A DNA stretch of 64,000 nt from Gonatopus flavifemur (Eukaryota > Arthropoda > Insecta > Hymenoptera > Dryinidae): assembly GCA_018340375.1 (NCBI GenBank), contig JAFFJZ010000007.1, positions 5,518,001 through 5,582,000 of the forward strand, given 5' to 3'. A program made the translations under genes and the position numbers. This document shows, one piece after another, positions 55,327-64,000 of the stretch; within the stretch, counting starts at the first letter, position 1, and each line of letters opens with the position of its first letter. The notes beneath the pieces were generated by a model. It made no database searches, was not told the DNA's origin, and worked only from the letters and a program-made list of their open reading frames with translations.

Positions 55327-55761
55327 AAAAATTCTTGAAGTTTTTGTCCACTATTCTGCAGTTTTTTTATAGTTTGGCATTTTTGAAAATGCTCTCATAA
55401 TATATTTCACATGTAATATTATGAGTATCTCTGATATTTTTTTTATTCACAAAATTGTCTTTTTACAACATATAGTCCATGCCTCATATGTTCTCTAAAC
55501 ACTATCGACGTGATGACTCTGATAGATGATCAATGATTACATATCATCTAACATATGAAAGAAAATCAGTATTTTTGTGACTTGGTATTAGATTGCATTC
55601 TCTTATAAATCGCGAACCGTATTAGGACAATATATGAACGGAATACTTCATGTTCCACAGAAATAGAATTCAATAATAAACTTATCTATTGTGGGAAAAA
55701 CATTGATTCCATAAAATAAACAAATAGCACTTTAGCCCGACGAAACTGGTGATATTATTTA

Positions 55762-57706
55762 TTGAAAGTGAAACAGACAATGTCTGCTTCATCAGGAAAA
55801 CGCCGGAAACGATCAAGTCACCAGCAAGATGTAGAAATTGAAGAGCGTGAAGATGGTGACTTTGATGCAATAATTGTTCCTCAGGATGATTACTCTGGAC
55901 CATCTGACTCTGATTCTGAATCTGAATCTGAAGGTTGTCAAATTTCTGATAATAAAGTTCCAAATATTAGTTATCATCAGGTTATGAGTAACTATGAAGA
56001 AAATCAGTCGAAACTGGAGCCTAAATATTGAAGGAAACTATGATAACGGTGGTGATGCATATCTCCACCGTTACATCTAATTTTATCCAAGGTGAGCTCT
56101 GGAAAGCCAAGTTTTCTTTGAATAGGAATCGGTTGATTCTGCCATTATTTATATTTTCTGATAAGTTCGGTAATGCTTTGGGTAGTCATGCAGGTAGAAA
56201 TAAATTAAGAGCAGTATATGCATCAATCCCATATGCTTCCCACCGCATATTGCTTCTCATTTGAGCACCATATTCTTAGTGATTTTGTTTTATGCTAATG
56301 ACAGGAAAGTTCTTGGGAACAAGAATATATTTCAAAGGTTGATGATTGATTTGAACAGTTTGAACCAAGATGGAATCAATATAATTGCAGATAATATCTC
56401 GTATAAACTGTACTTCGAATGCGCCCTTATTTCAGGGGATAACCTAGGGTTAAATGGAATGACAGGGTTTGTAGAAAGCTTTTCCGCTCATCACTCATGC
56501 CGGATATGTTCGGTGAGCAAATTTGATTGAAAAAAAATGATCTTTGAAGATAAAACCCTTTTACGAACTGTAACAACATATGAAGAAGATTTGAAAAAAA
56601 ATTATTGCAGTACAACCGGAATTAAAGAATCATGTATATTCCATGAGATACGAGGATTTCATATTGCAGAGAATCGAACAATCGACATTATGCATGACGT
56701 ATTTGAAGGTGTAGCAAATTATGCCATGACTGCTATTGTGAACCATTCAATTCTCAAAGATAGGTTATTTTCGTTAGAATTATTGAATAGTAGAATAGAA
56801 ACTTTCAATTATAGTTCTCTAGAGAGGTCGAATAAACCTCCTGTGATTTCATTAGATTATATGAAAGGAAAAAGCAAGTTAGAAATGTCGGCAGCTGAAA
56901 TGATATGCTTTCCCATATATTTTGGATTGATTATAGGTGACCTTGTACCACGAAAGAATGAAATATGGCAGTTGTACAAAAAGCTACGTCAAATAATTGG
57001 TTTCATAATGTCACCGAAGGTGTTGAGGAGTTACGCAGTAATTTTAGGAGAGTTAATCTCTGAACATCATGCTTCATACATGGGACTTGCCGGGGACTTG
57101 AAACCGAGATTTCATCATATGATCCACTATTCTCGTATTTTATTACAAAACGATCCGTTCATTCATTATTGGTCTATGAGATACGAATCAAAAAATAAAG
57201 AACTGAAATCCACTGTTGATGCTACAAGTTGTACAAAGAATGTATCAAAAACCATATCTATGATACATCAATTAAAACTCTGTTATGTGAGTTCCTGCTC
57301 TACATCAATGATGAATGAACTAACTTTTGGACCTTCTTTGAAACTTAATAGCACAGTAAAGATGTTTTTTCCGAATATTTCTGCCCAAAATATCACATCC
57401 TACAAATATGTTGATATATGTGGGAAAAAATACGAATACGGTACTATTGTTGTTTCAGAAATAGATGAAAATGAGGGGCCACAATTTGGTGAAATTGCTA
57501 ATATTTATAATGTTGATGAAGACTTACACTTCATTATGTATTCTCTGAAAACGATAATTTTTTATGAGCATTTTCATGCATACAAAGTCATTGTAAGTAA
57601 CATCCCAGATCTTGTAGTATGCAAGAAAACTTTATCGAAGGTCGTTCCATGTTTATTGATAAAAAAAGGCAGTAATTATTTCGTTGCTACTAGACGCGTG
57701 CTTTAA
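55762..57706 (+). pseudogene. Decayed arthropod transposase (HDVFEGV family)
   Basis: Three reading frames carry one protein. 55762-56031 has a basic-then-acidic start (KRRKRSSHQQD, SDSDSESESEG). 56028-56264 has LFIFSDKFGNALGSHAGRNK. The third frame runs from 56261 to 57706 with one internal TGA (56528-56530). It holds ISGDNLGLNGMTGFVESFSA, SCRICSVSKFD, then IDIMHDVFEGVANYAM, and further on AGDLKPRFHHMIHYSR and WSMRYESKNKELK. This arrangement (GDNLGLN..GF..SF, C-x-x-C, HD(I/V)xEG) is a common multicopy arthropod family usually left as uncharacterized; the HDxxEG block recalls transposases of the CACTA/Kolobok type. No terminal repeats were found. At least two frame changes and one stop make it inactive. 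Confidence 0.7.
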
Positions 57707-57719
57707 TTTACGAAAACAT

Positions 57720-58928
57720 AAATGAAACTGCAATACGAAGGCAAATTAATTCATAATTATTCATTTTCAATTTTTGGCAATTATTCAACAAATATCATCT
57801 TTCAATATGTAATAAGTGATATTAAGAGAAATAATAATAAGAATAATAATAATAGTGCAATCCGTGTACGCTGTTATGTGCCTATTGTATTATTTTTTAT
57901 TCAAATGTCATCGTAATCTGAAAATAAAATTTCATTTTTATTCTCTGATCAGTCTTCAGTCCAATCACCCAAGAAGTAACAAAACGTTGTATATGTGTAC
58001 CATGAACTTTCCTAGTATGTCTAGATATACTGTGAACGTGCATAGTATAGGTACAACGTTCTGATGCTACTAGGGCACCATTTTCCTTTGAACATTTCAT
58101 ATACCTATTATGATGCCTGGGATAGATTGCAATGATTTCTCATCCACCAGTTTTGGAGATACATCGAATGATTTTAACTTAGTGAAGAGATCTAAAAGTA
58201 TCCAAAACTCATCCGATATATTTAAGATAGTATTTGGATATTTTTGAGGAAGTATTCAAAACTTACACGTTGGAACTATTTTTAATTCCTTGCATTACAA
58301 TCACTGTTTATTATAAAAATGAAGCTGAAACTAATACCCAAAATCTGGCAGCCAATCGTTGTAACTTTTGATTGAACTTGATTCGAATATTTTTCATATG
58401 AAAAATTGATTAAGTGGCTTTCAACTGAACAATTCTGTTACTCAAATACTTGATGAAATAATTCTATTAGAAAGTATATACATCAATTGTCTGCTAACTT
58501 TGGGCCGCTAGTTTCAGCTTTATATTCCCTAATATTCTATTTGATGTACTAGGGAATTAACGATTAATTCCCTACAAAACAATGATTATTGAGAATTGAT
58601 TCTTCAATAGTTTTAGAGGATTGTTTTGGATGTTTTATCCCAACCCTGATTAAAAAAATCCGTTGATTCTCGCAAAATCTCACTGAACTACAGTTAAACG
58701 TGGTCAATGTTCTGATCAAATCTCACTCGGAGATTTTTCAATGAGATTTGGTGAGAAGAATGAATTCTTCCAATGTGAATCCGGTTGAATCTCGCCAAAT
58801 CTCATCTCATTTATAGTTGATATTTACAAAACTGTATGCATATGACCATGCACATCATATGTATGCTTCTTACTCTTTTGCCTTCGATACTCTGATAAAA
58901 ATGAACTGTCAAAGATTCGACGAAATAC
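57720..58928. other. Noncoding stretch
   Basis: One short inverted repeat near 57980-58065 (ACGTTGTATATGTGTACC pairs with GGTACAACGT). Otherwise nothing recognised. Confidence 0.4.
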
Positions 58929-59874
58929 CCCAGATAACATTTTGCTTGTCATTCACCCTCAAATTACACGCGAAGGACATACTTAGTGAACTAGCAAAAT
59001 CGTATCCATGTGCATCGTCACCTAGGTTGATAATTGCTAGACACGATTGTGAGTGACGCTCTTGTTATTTGCTCGTATCATGCGCGTAAAAGTAGAAAGC
59101 TGTATTAAGTGCACATCACCCGTCATTTGCTAGATACATCTGCGGGTGATTTGCGCGTCAACTGAAAGTGAACTGCTTATTTATGTCTATGAAAAATGAT
59201 CGAGTTTACGTGCAAATTTTTTGCTTCTTATATAGACTGAATATATACACCGAAAACACAGTTTGTTCCAGCCAAACAAAATTTTGATTGAAATGAACGC
59301 GGAGAAATTTTCTGGTTGGCTGAAATAAAATTTGTTTAGGACAAACAAAATTCATTTGTCGGTAAGAAGCTATTGATTATTGTTGACCAAATTTTGTTAA
59401 TCCCAAACAAATATTATTTCAGCCAACCAAAAAGTTTCTATGCATTTATTTCAATCAAAATTTTGTTTGGCTGGAACAAATGTTTTCTCAGTGCACTACT
59501 CTGGTGAAATAATCTAAACATTTAATTCTTTATGGGAAATAATGCTGACGGTATAAAGTTCACTTAATTGATTTGACGTTTGCATTTTTTACCAGTTATT
59601 CAGAAATCAAGTAATTTATAATCAATTATAACATATCACGTGAAAATATTGCGCACAAGTCGCAGGATATCCAGTGTCATGATTTATCATTAATATGACG
59701 TGATCATGATGAATATAGGAGCGTAAGTTCATCATCACATTGCATGATACATACTTGTTATTTGCACGCAAAGAACAGTCCAAAAATTTTCACGTGCAAG
59801 ATACTATCAAATATCGCGCACAAGCTAGCTCGCAAATATGTGATGAAATTTGCGCGCATGAAATTTTATCTGGG
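58929..59874. mobile_element. CCCAGATAAC-family element, long form, 946 bp
   Basis: Ends CCCAGATAACATTTTG and TGAAATTTTATCTGGG. Both flanking parts are rich in CGCG and GCAC words (TTGCGCGTC, TTTGCACGC), as in the short copies at 3837 and 24654. An unrelated inverted-repeat element (59247-59494) is inserted inside. No transposase frame. Confidence 0.7.
59247..59494. repeat. Nested inverted-repeat element, 248 bp
   Basis: CACAGTTTGTTCCAGCCAAAC pairs with GTTTGGCTGGAACAAATG. Inner GGTTGGCTGAAATAA and TTATTTCAGCCAACC continue the arms. Confidence 0.85.
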
Positions 59875-60204
59875 ACAGTACGAATTGAATGCAAATGTAC
59901 ACCGAGAGGAGTTTCGCGCATTTTGGAGTGGAAAATAACACTCCCTTACGCGAACGTACATCATATTTTTACCAGGGTAACCTAACCTCAAAAATATGGG
60001 AATTAATTATAATCTCAATTTGACTTCGAATTACATAATTGATTGGATCATGATGTTTCTTCATCCGAACGTTTTGGTATAATTTTATCAAATGGTGATT
60101 GCATAAAGTGATCATAACAATCATGAATTTTGATTTTCTCATGTTCAAGTCTTCGTTTCACAATTTTTTAACGTATGATACGTAGATTTATACAGTGTAT
60201 TGTT

Positions 60205-60430
60205 CCCATTCGAAATAAAATTGATTGATTTATGCATCCAACAAGAATTCTAAAGATGCAATAATATATTCGTTTATAAAATTTATTTAACATAATTTTT
60301 ATCGTTTCCATTTATTGTCTCAATTCAAAATGAAATTGATTAATTTATGCATTCAACAAGAATTTTAAAGATGCAATATTATATTCGTTCATGAAATTTA
60401 TTCAACACAATTCTCATCAATTTCCCATCC
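60205..60430 (+). repeat. Tandem duplication, two ~115-bp units
   Basis: AAATTGATT(G/A)ATTTATGCAT, CAACAAGAATT(C/T)TAAAGATG and ATATTCGTT recur about 117 bp apart with roughly 10% difference. Confidence 0.8.
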
Positions 60431-60459
60431 GAAGATCATGTAAATGTTTCAAGAAGACC

Positions 60460-61534
60460 CCCTGGTAAAAACGAAGTGTAACAAAATACATTTGCGATGC
60501 ATTCCACGGCGCGAAACACCACTCCGGCGAGGGGCCTTTCACTCTGGAATCGATTCCATATTAAACAACTTATCCGGTGATTCTTGTTGATTACCTGTGA
60601 TTTTGATTCACACGATGATCCCACTCAATAAAGTAGACAAGAATCAAGCTGCGAATTCAAAGCATCGATGAAAGTGATTCCAACGCTTTCGAGCTAAAGT
60701 TGACACGAGTACGGGAAAACGGTCTGATTCTCCCTGAGCCCGCGCTGATTCCGTAATAATTTTGTTATTTTACTTGTATCTTTGACTAGCTGTTCGAGTA
60801 CATTGATTTTCGTTCTTGATTTTCCTTCGGTTTACTCAGTTTCATGCTTAAATTAATTAAATTAACAGACTGAAAAATTGCAGAATTATATTACTCAATA
60901 ATGAAACTTTTCCAGCTGTAAATTTTTTTTCAACTTTCAAGTACTATTTCATACCAAATTTTCTCTCGGAATCAAGATCCAAGACAAGAGTTTCTAATTT
61001 AATTAACTTCCAACATGCTAAGAGCATGAAACCCCTCTCGGTGTGCAGTTGGATTCAATTTCTGCAACTTTTCGAGAACTTATGGCGCTACATGGTTTGT
61101 TTATGCCACTGATTTCGAATGTATTCATCAATTATTGATTCGATCAAAACACGTGGACTGATCACGTGTGGACACACGTGGACTCACGAAATTTGTTGAG
61201 TACGTACCGATTTGCCTCGACTCGCTCTGACTCGTATAAAAATCCCTTGATCTGGGACTGATGGGAGTGATTGTCGGTGAGTTCGTTGATTCCAACTGAT
61301 TCCGTACTGTTCCAACTCATTGTCTCGATTCTGTACGAGTCGAATTTGTGTTCTTGATTCCACTGAACCAAAAATTACATCGTTGAGTTCTATAACTGAA
61401 GTTCGATTCGGAATCGATTCTGAATCGACGAAACTCAGTGATTCCAGAGTGAAAGGCCCCTCGCACTCCGGGTACATTCGGATGAACCTCGCCATGCACT
61501 GTAACTACAGTGTAACACTTCATTTTCACCAGGG
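60460..61534. mobile_element. Non-autonomous CCCTGGT element, 1075 bp
   Basis: Starts CCCTGGTAAAAACGAAGTGTA and ends ACACTTCATTTTCACCAGGG. The arms share GAGGGGCCTTTCACTCTGGA. No transposase inside; the several short frames near 61200-61560 follow from the repeated GATTCCAACTGATTC-like words. Shares its ends with 5260-5432. Confidence 0.8.
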
Positions 61535-62532
61535 CCATGTAGAATCTACAAAATCAACGTAACATCGGTCACACTGTAGAAATTACATGGGTCTCTTTTA
61601 GTGGATTCCACTCGATTTTTATGTACGTTAGAGTTTATGTAGATTCTACCACAACTGCTGTCAATGTTACATTCTACTTTTTTCCGTGAAGAATAGGGAT
61701 ATTTGAGGAGAGAGATATTTAAAAATAGTGATATATAAGGAGAGAGATATTTGAGAAAAGAGAAATCGAGAATGGAGTTGTTGTTCTGCCATTGACTGAT
61801 ACACTTCACAATTGTTTAATAATAACACAGTGACTGCAAGCCGTGCACTCATCATTCTAACTTAATAATAGTGTGATTACTTTGGTTATTTCCATTCATA
61901 ATGATACACTTGATGTCGAGATGAAGGGAGAATGAGTTGCACTTGAAATGAAACTGGAATTAAAATCAAACAGAAGTTGAATTCAATTACTGAAGATTCA
62001 TATCAGGGTATCGATATTTCAAAAACAAGTTTTGTCCAAGGAATCACTCACGTAAATTAATAGGCATACGAAGAATGCCGAAGTATGTTGTAGGGGAATA
62101 CATGTGATTTTATAACTTTATCTGTTGTGTAAATAATTTATCGTTTCAACGGTGTCACGCGAGGTAATATCTATCATTCCATAACTTCCCTATATTATCG
62201 GATGATTTCTGGAAAACTAAAAAATTCATCATCCAATCATTGATGATTTATATGCACAAGATTTGTAGTTATGTGAATCGACCGCATGGAACACGGAACA
62301 GGAATATCATTATCTAGCCAATTATTAGTTAGAATACAGCTACAATACCTCCTTGATTCTTCATAAATCTCACAGGCAATCCTTGTGAAGCTGTTGGAAC
62401 ATTTTGAATTGAAACCTATGTACTTCTGATATCTTTCAAAATCCTCTATGAGATTCTTCAAGTCACATCTCATATTTTCAATTGTAATTGATCCAAAACG
62501 TACATTTTGACATACGAAACAATCGGAAGAAA
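61535..62532. other. Region upstream of the receptor exons
   Basis: Short GGAGAGAGATATTT repeats near 61700-61765. A 78-codon minus-strand frame at 62237-62473 (CDLKNLIEDFERYQKY, C-rich) has protein-like composition but no recognised family. No promoter element is assigned. Confidence 0.35.
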
Positions 62533-62920
62533 ATGCTGTCTAAATTTTTCATCGTGTTAACGATAATATATTCATACACACATGCTTTGCAAAACATAGA
62601 CAAATTTGCAAAGACCTACTTTCTCAGCAAAAATGTCAAACAAGTGGTATTTTTTTCATGTTGGAACAATATGGGTAGGTATTCAATTATTTGATGAACA
62701 TTCCACTGATTTCATATCACATCACTATTGAACGGAATCAACTGTTTTGTTCGCAGAGCGGAACATATCTTATTGGGGAACATTATTATCTGATATGGAA
62801 AGCTCGTACATACGTATAGAAGAAAATTTACCATTGAATTCCATACTGAAGGTGAATTATTATTCACTTGGTATCTTTCTCGATCTAGACTGTCCAGAAA
62901 GTGATATTGTATTCAACGAG
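62533..62920 (+). CDS. Ionotropic receptor, IR75-like, first two exons (partial)
   Basis: Exon 1 (62533-62674) encodes a signal peptide (MLSKFFIVLTIIYSYTHA) and then FLSKNVKQVVFFSCWN; it ends in phase 1 at GTAGGT. Exon 2 (62757-62920) follows TTCGCAG and encodes LLSDMESSYIRI and YYSLGIFLDLDCPESD, ending in phase 0 at GTAAGG. Insect IR75-type chemosensory receptors begin this way: signal peptide, a K-x-V-x-x-V-x-x-F-x-C-W strand, a short helix, then LGxFLDLxCP. The protein would be an olfactory cation channel in sensory neurons. The ligand-binding and channel exons lie beyond the right edge; no third exon is found up to 64000. The start is the Met directly before the hydrophobic core; an earlier in-frame Met (62488) would bury it. 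Confidence rests on pattern only. Confidence 0.55.
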
Positions 62921-64000
62921 GTAAGGAGATGCATGATTCCAAATGTATTCTGAATATATTCCAAAGAAACATGGAGGTTCCAGAACTGTTCAATAAATGT
63001 GCATTGAACGTCTGAACATTTGAAGATCCTGTAAACATGAATTGACGTATGTATAAAAAATTAGTTTCTCAGTTCCCGAAAAATACAGTTATTATTAGAA
63101 ACTCATCTATGCGCATTCTACCCTCTCAAGTCATCAGGTTGGAAAAATGACATAAAATTAATTTGAATAACCTTTGCCAATTGATAGGCACAAAGCTTCC
63201 TCGTTTCTGTCCAAGCAGCATCCCTACAAACAATGATTACTGGCGTTTCAATGGGCCGCTGATGGTTCGGCAATGCCATTGAAGAGCCGTCACTGGCCCT
63301 TTGAAACGCCAGCAGTTATGTGCGTTGGGATCTGAGCTAGAGATGGGCGATCTCGATTCAATTTCGATGAAAATCGATCTTTTGATCTGGATTTGTCGAT
63401 TTTTTTAATCGAATTTTATGCACTCGGTGTTTTCAAAAATCGATTCTTCCCATCGATTTCTTGATCTGATTCATTGAGGATAATGACAGTAGTTGATTGT
63501 GCTGGAAGTTCAATTTGAAAACAATACACAGAGAAAAGTACGGTAACGGTTACTATAAAGAACAGTAATTTGGTGACAAATATTTCAAAACTGTAATATA
63601 AGTATCCCATGCAGAATCGGAGTGAATACAAAACCTGTTCACATTACCATGGAAAGAATAGTTGAGAATCGTAATGGTCGCCAAATCGCGAATCATCACT
63701 CAATTTCTATCGCGATGAGAACTAGAGCAAATGTTCATCAGTGCCATATACTTATCTCCGTGTAGAGCCTTCAGCGATTTCCCATAACTCTCCTTTTCCA
63801 TATTCATACCAAGAGAAATTTGCCGATCAAAATCACTGGTTTTTGTCATAAAATGGGGGATACACTTGACATGAGGTTACAAATTAATGGGGAATACTAG
63901 TAATTTCATAACGTTATTTTGACCGGAAAAAAACTTTTATCGCCACCAACGTCGAACATGATTATGAGTGATCACGACCCTTGCTTCCCAAGTGAGACAA
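62921..64000. other. Probable intron and repeats at the right edge
   Basis: No further receptor exon recognised. Includes the hairpin 63221-63330 and an AT-rich stretch with repeated ATCGATTT words near 63350-63460. Confidence 0.4.
63221..63330. repeat. Inverted-repeat element, 110 bp
   Basis: ACTGGCGTTTCAATGGGCC pairs with GGCCCTTTGAAACGCCAG, with weaker pairing in the outer arms. Confidence 0.8.

Noticed and set aside
61162..61562. Overlapping frames on both strands
   Set aside because: They arise from repeated GATTCCAACTGATTC-like words inside a non-autonomous transposon.
62237..62473. 78-codon minus-strand cysteine-containing frame as a gene
   Set aside because: Protein-like composition, but no splice context, homolog or repeat support that I can recognise; left as unassigned.

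Overview
The window is AT-rich eukaryotic DNA with short introns (GT..AG), a mariner transposon, Ty3/gypsy LTR retrotransposons, many small inverted-repeat elements and the first exons of a probable ionotropic receptor. It is best read as an insect genome. A hymenopteran, such as a parasitoid wasp, is a guess based on overall style, not proof. No bacterial or organellar features are seen.

Layout. 1-1308: C-terminal piece of a Helitron-type PIF1-like helicase. 2-10 kb: no gene, but about 18 small inverted-repeat elements (MITE-like), some nested and some with readable target duplications. 10.0-11.3 kb: a mariner element with an intact 342-codon transposase. 12.2-49.7 kb: three tandem, same-strand copies (A, B, C) of a five-exon gene. 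Its product looks like a reduced RPA70: an acidic N-terminus, one OB fold resembling RPA70 DNA-binding domain A, and a second smaller domain. The array has been torn by mobile elements. Intron 1 of copy B holds a 4.35-kb DNA transposon with ~0.9-kb inverted repeats. A 6.1-kb CsRn1-like gypsy element sits between B and C. Intron 1 of copy C holds an 11.1-kb gypsy element, itself split by a 3.75-kb DNA transposon. Each gene copy carries a visible defect: A has lost the expected exon-2 acceptor, B lacks its last two exons, and C has a stop codon near its C-terminus.

49.7-62.5 kb: mostly noncoding, with inverted-repeat elements, a decayed transposase common in arthropods (55.8-57.7 kb), and two larger non-autonomous elements near 59 and 61 kb. 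62.5-62.9 kb: two exons that look like the N-terminal start of an IR75-type ionotropic receptor running off the right edge.

The item most worth following is the RPA70-like OB-fold family. It is intron-bearing, tandemly duplicated and fast diverging, and I do not recognise it as a named gene. The other notable items are the long-TIR transposon, the exactly dissectible nested insertion, and a gypsy element with identical LTRs but four one-base pol indels.
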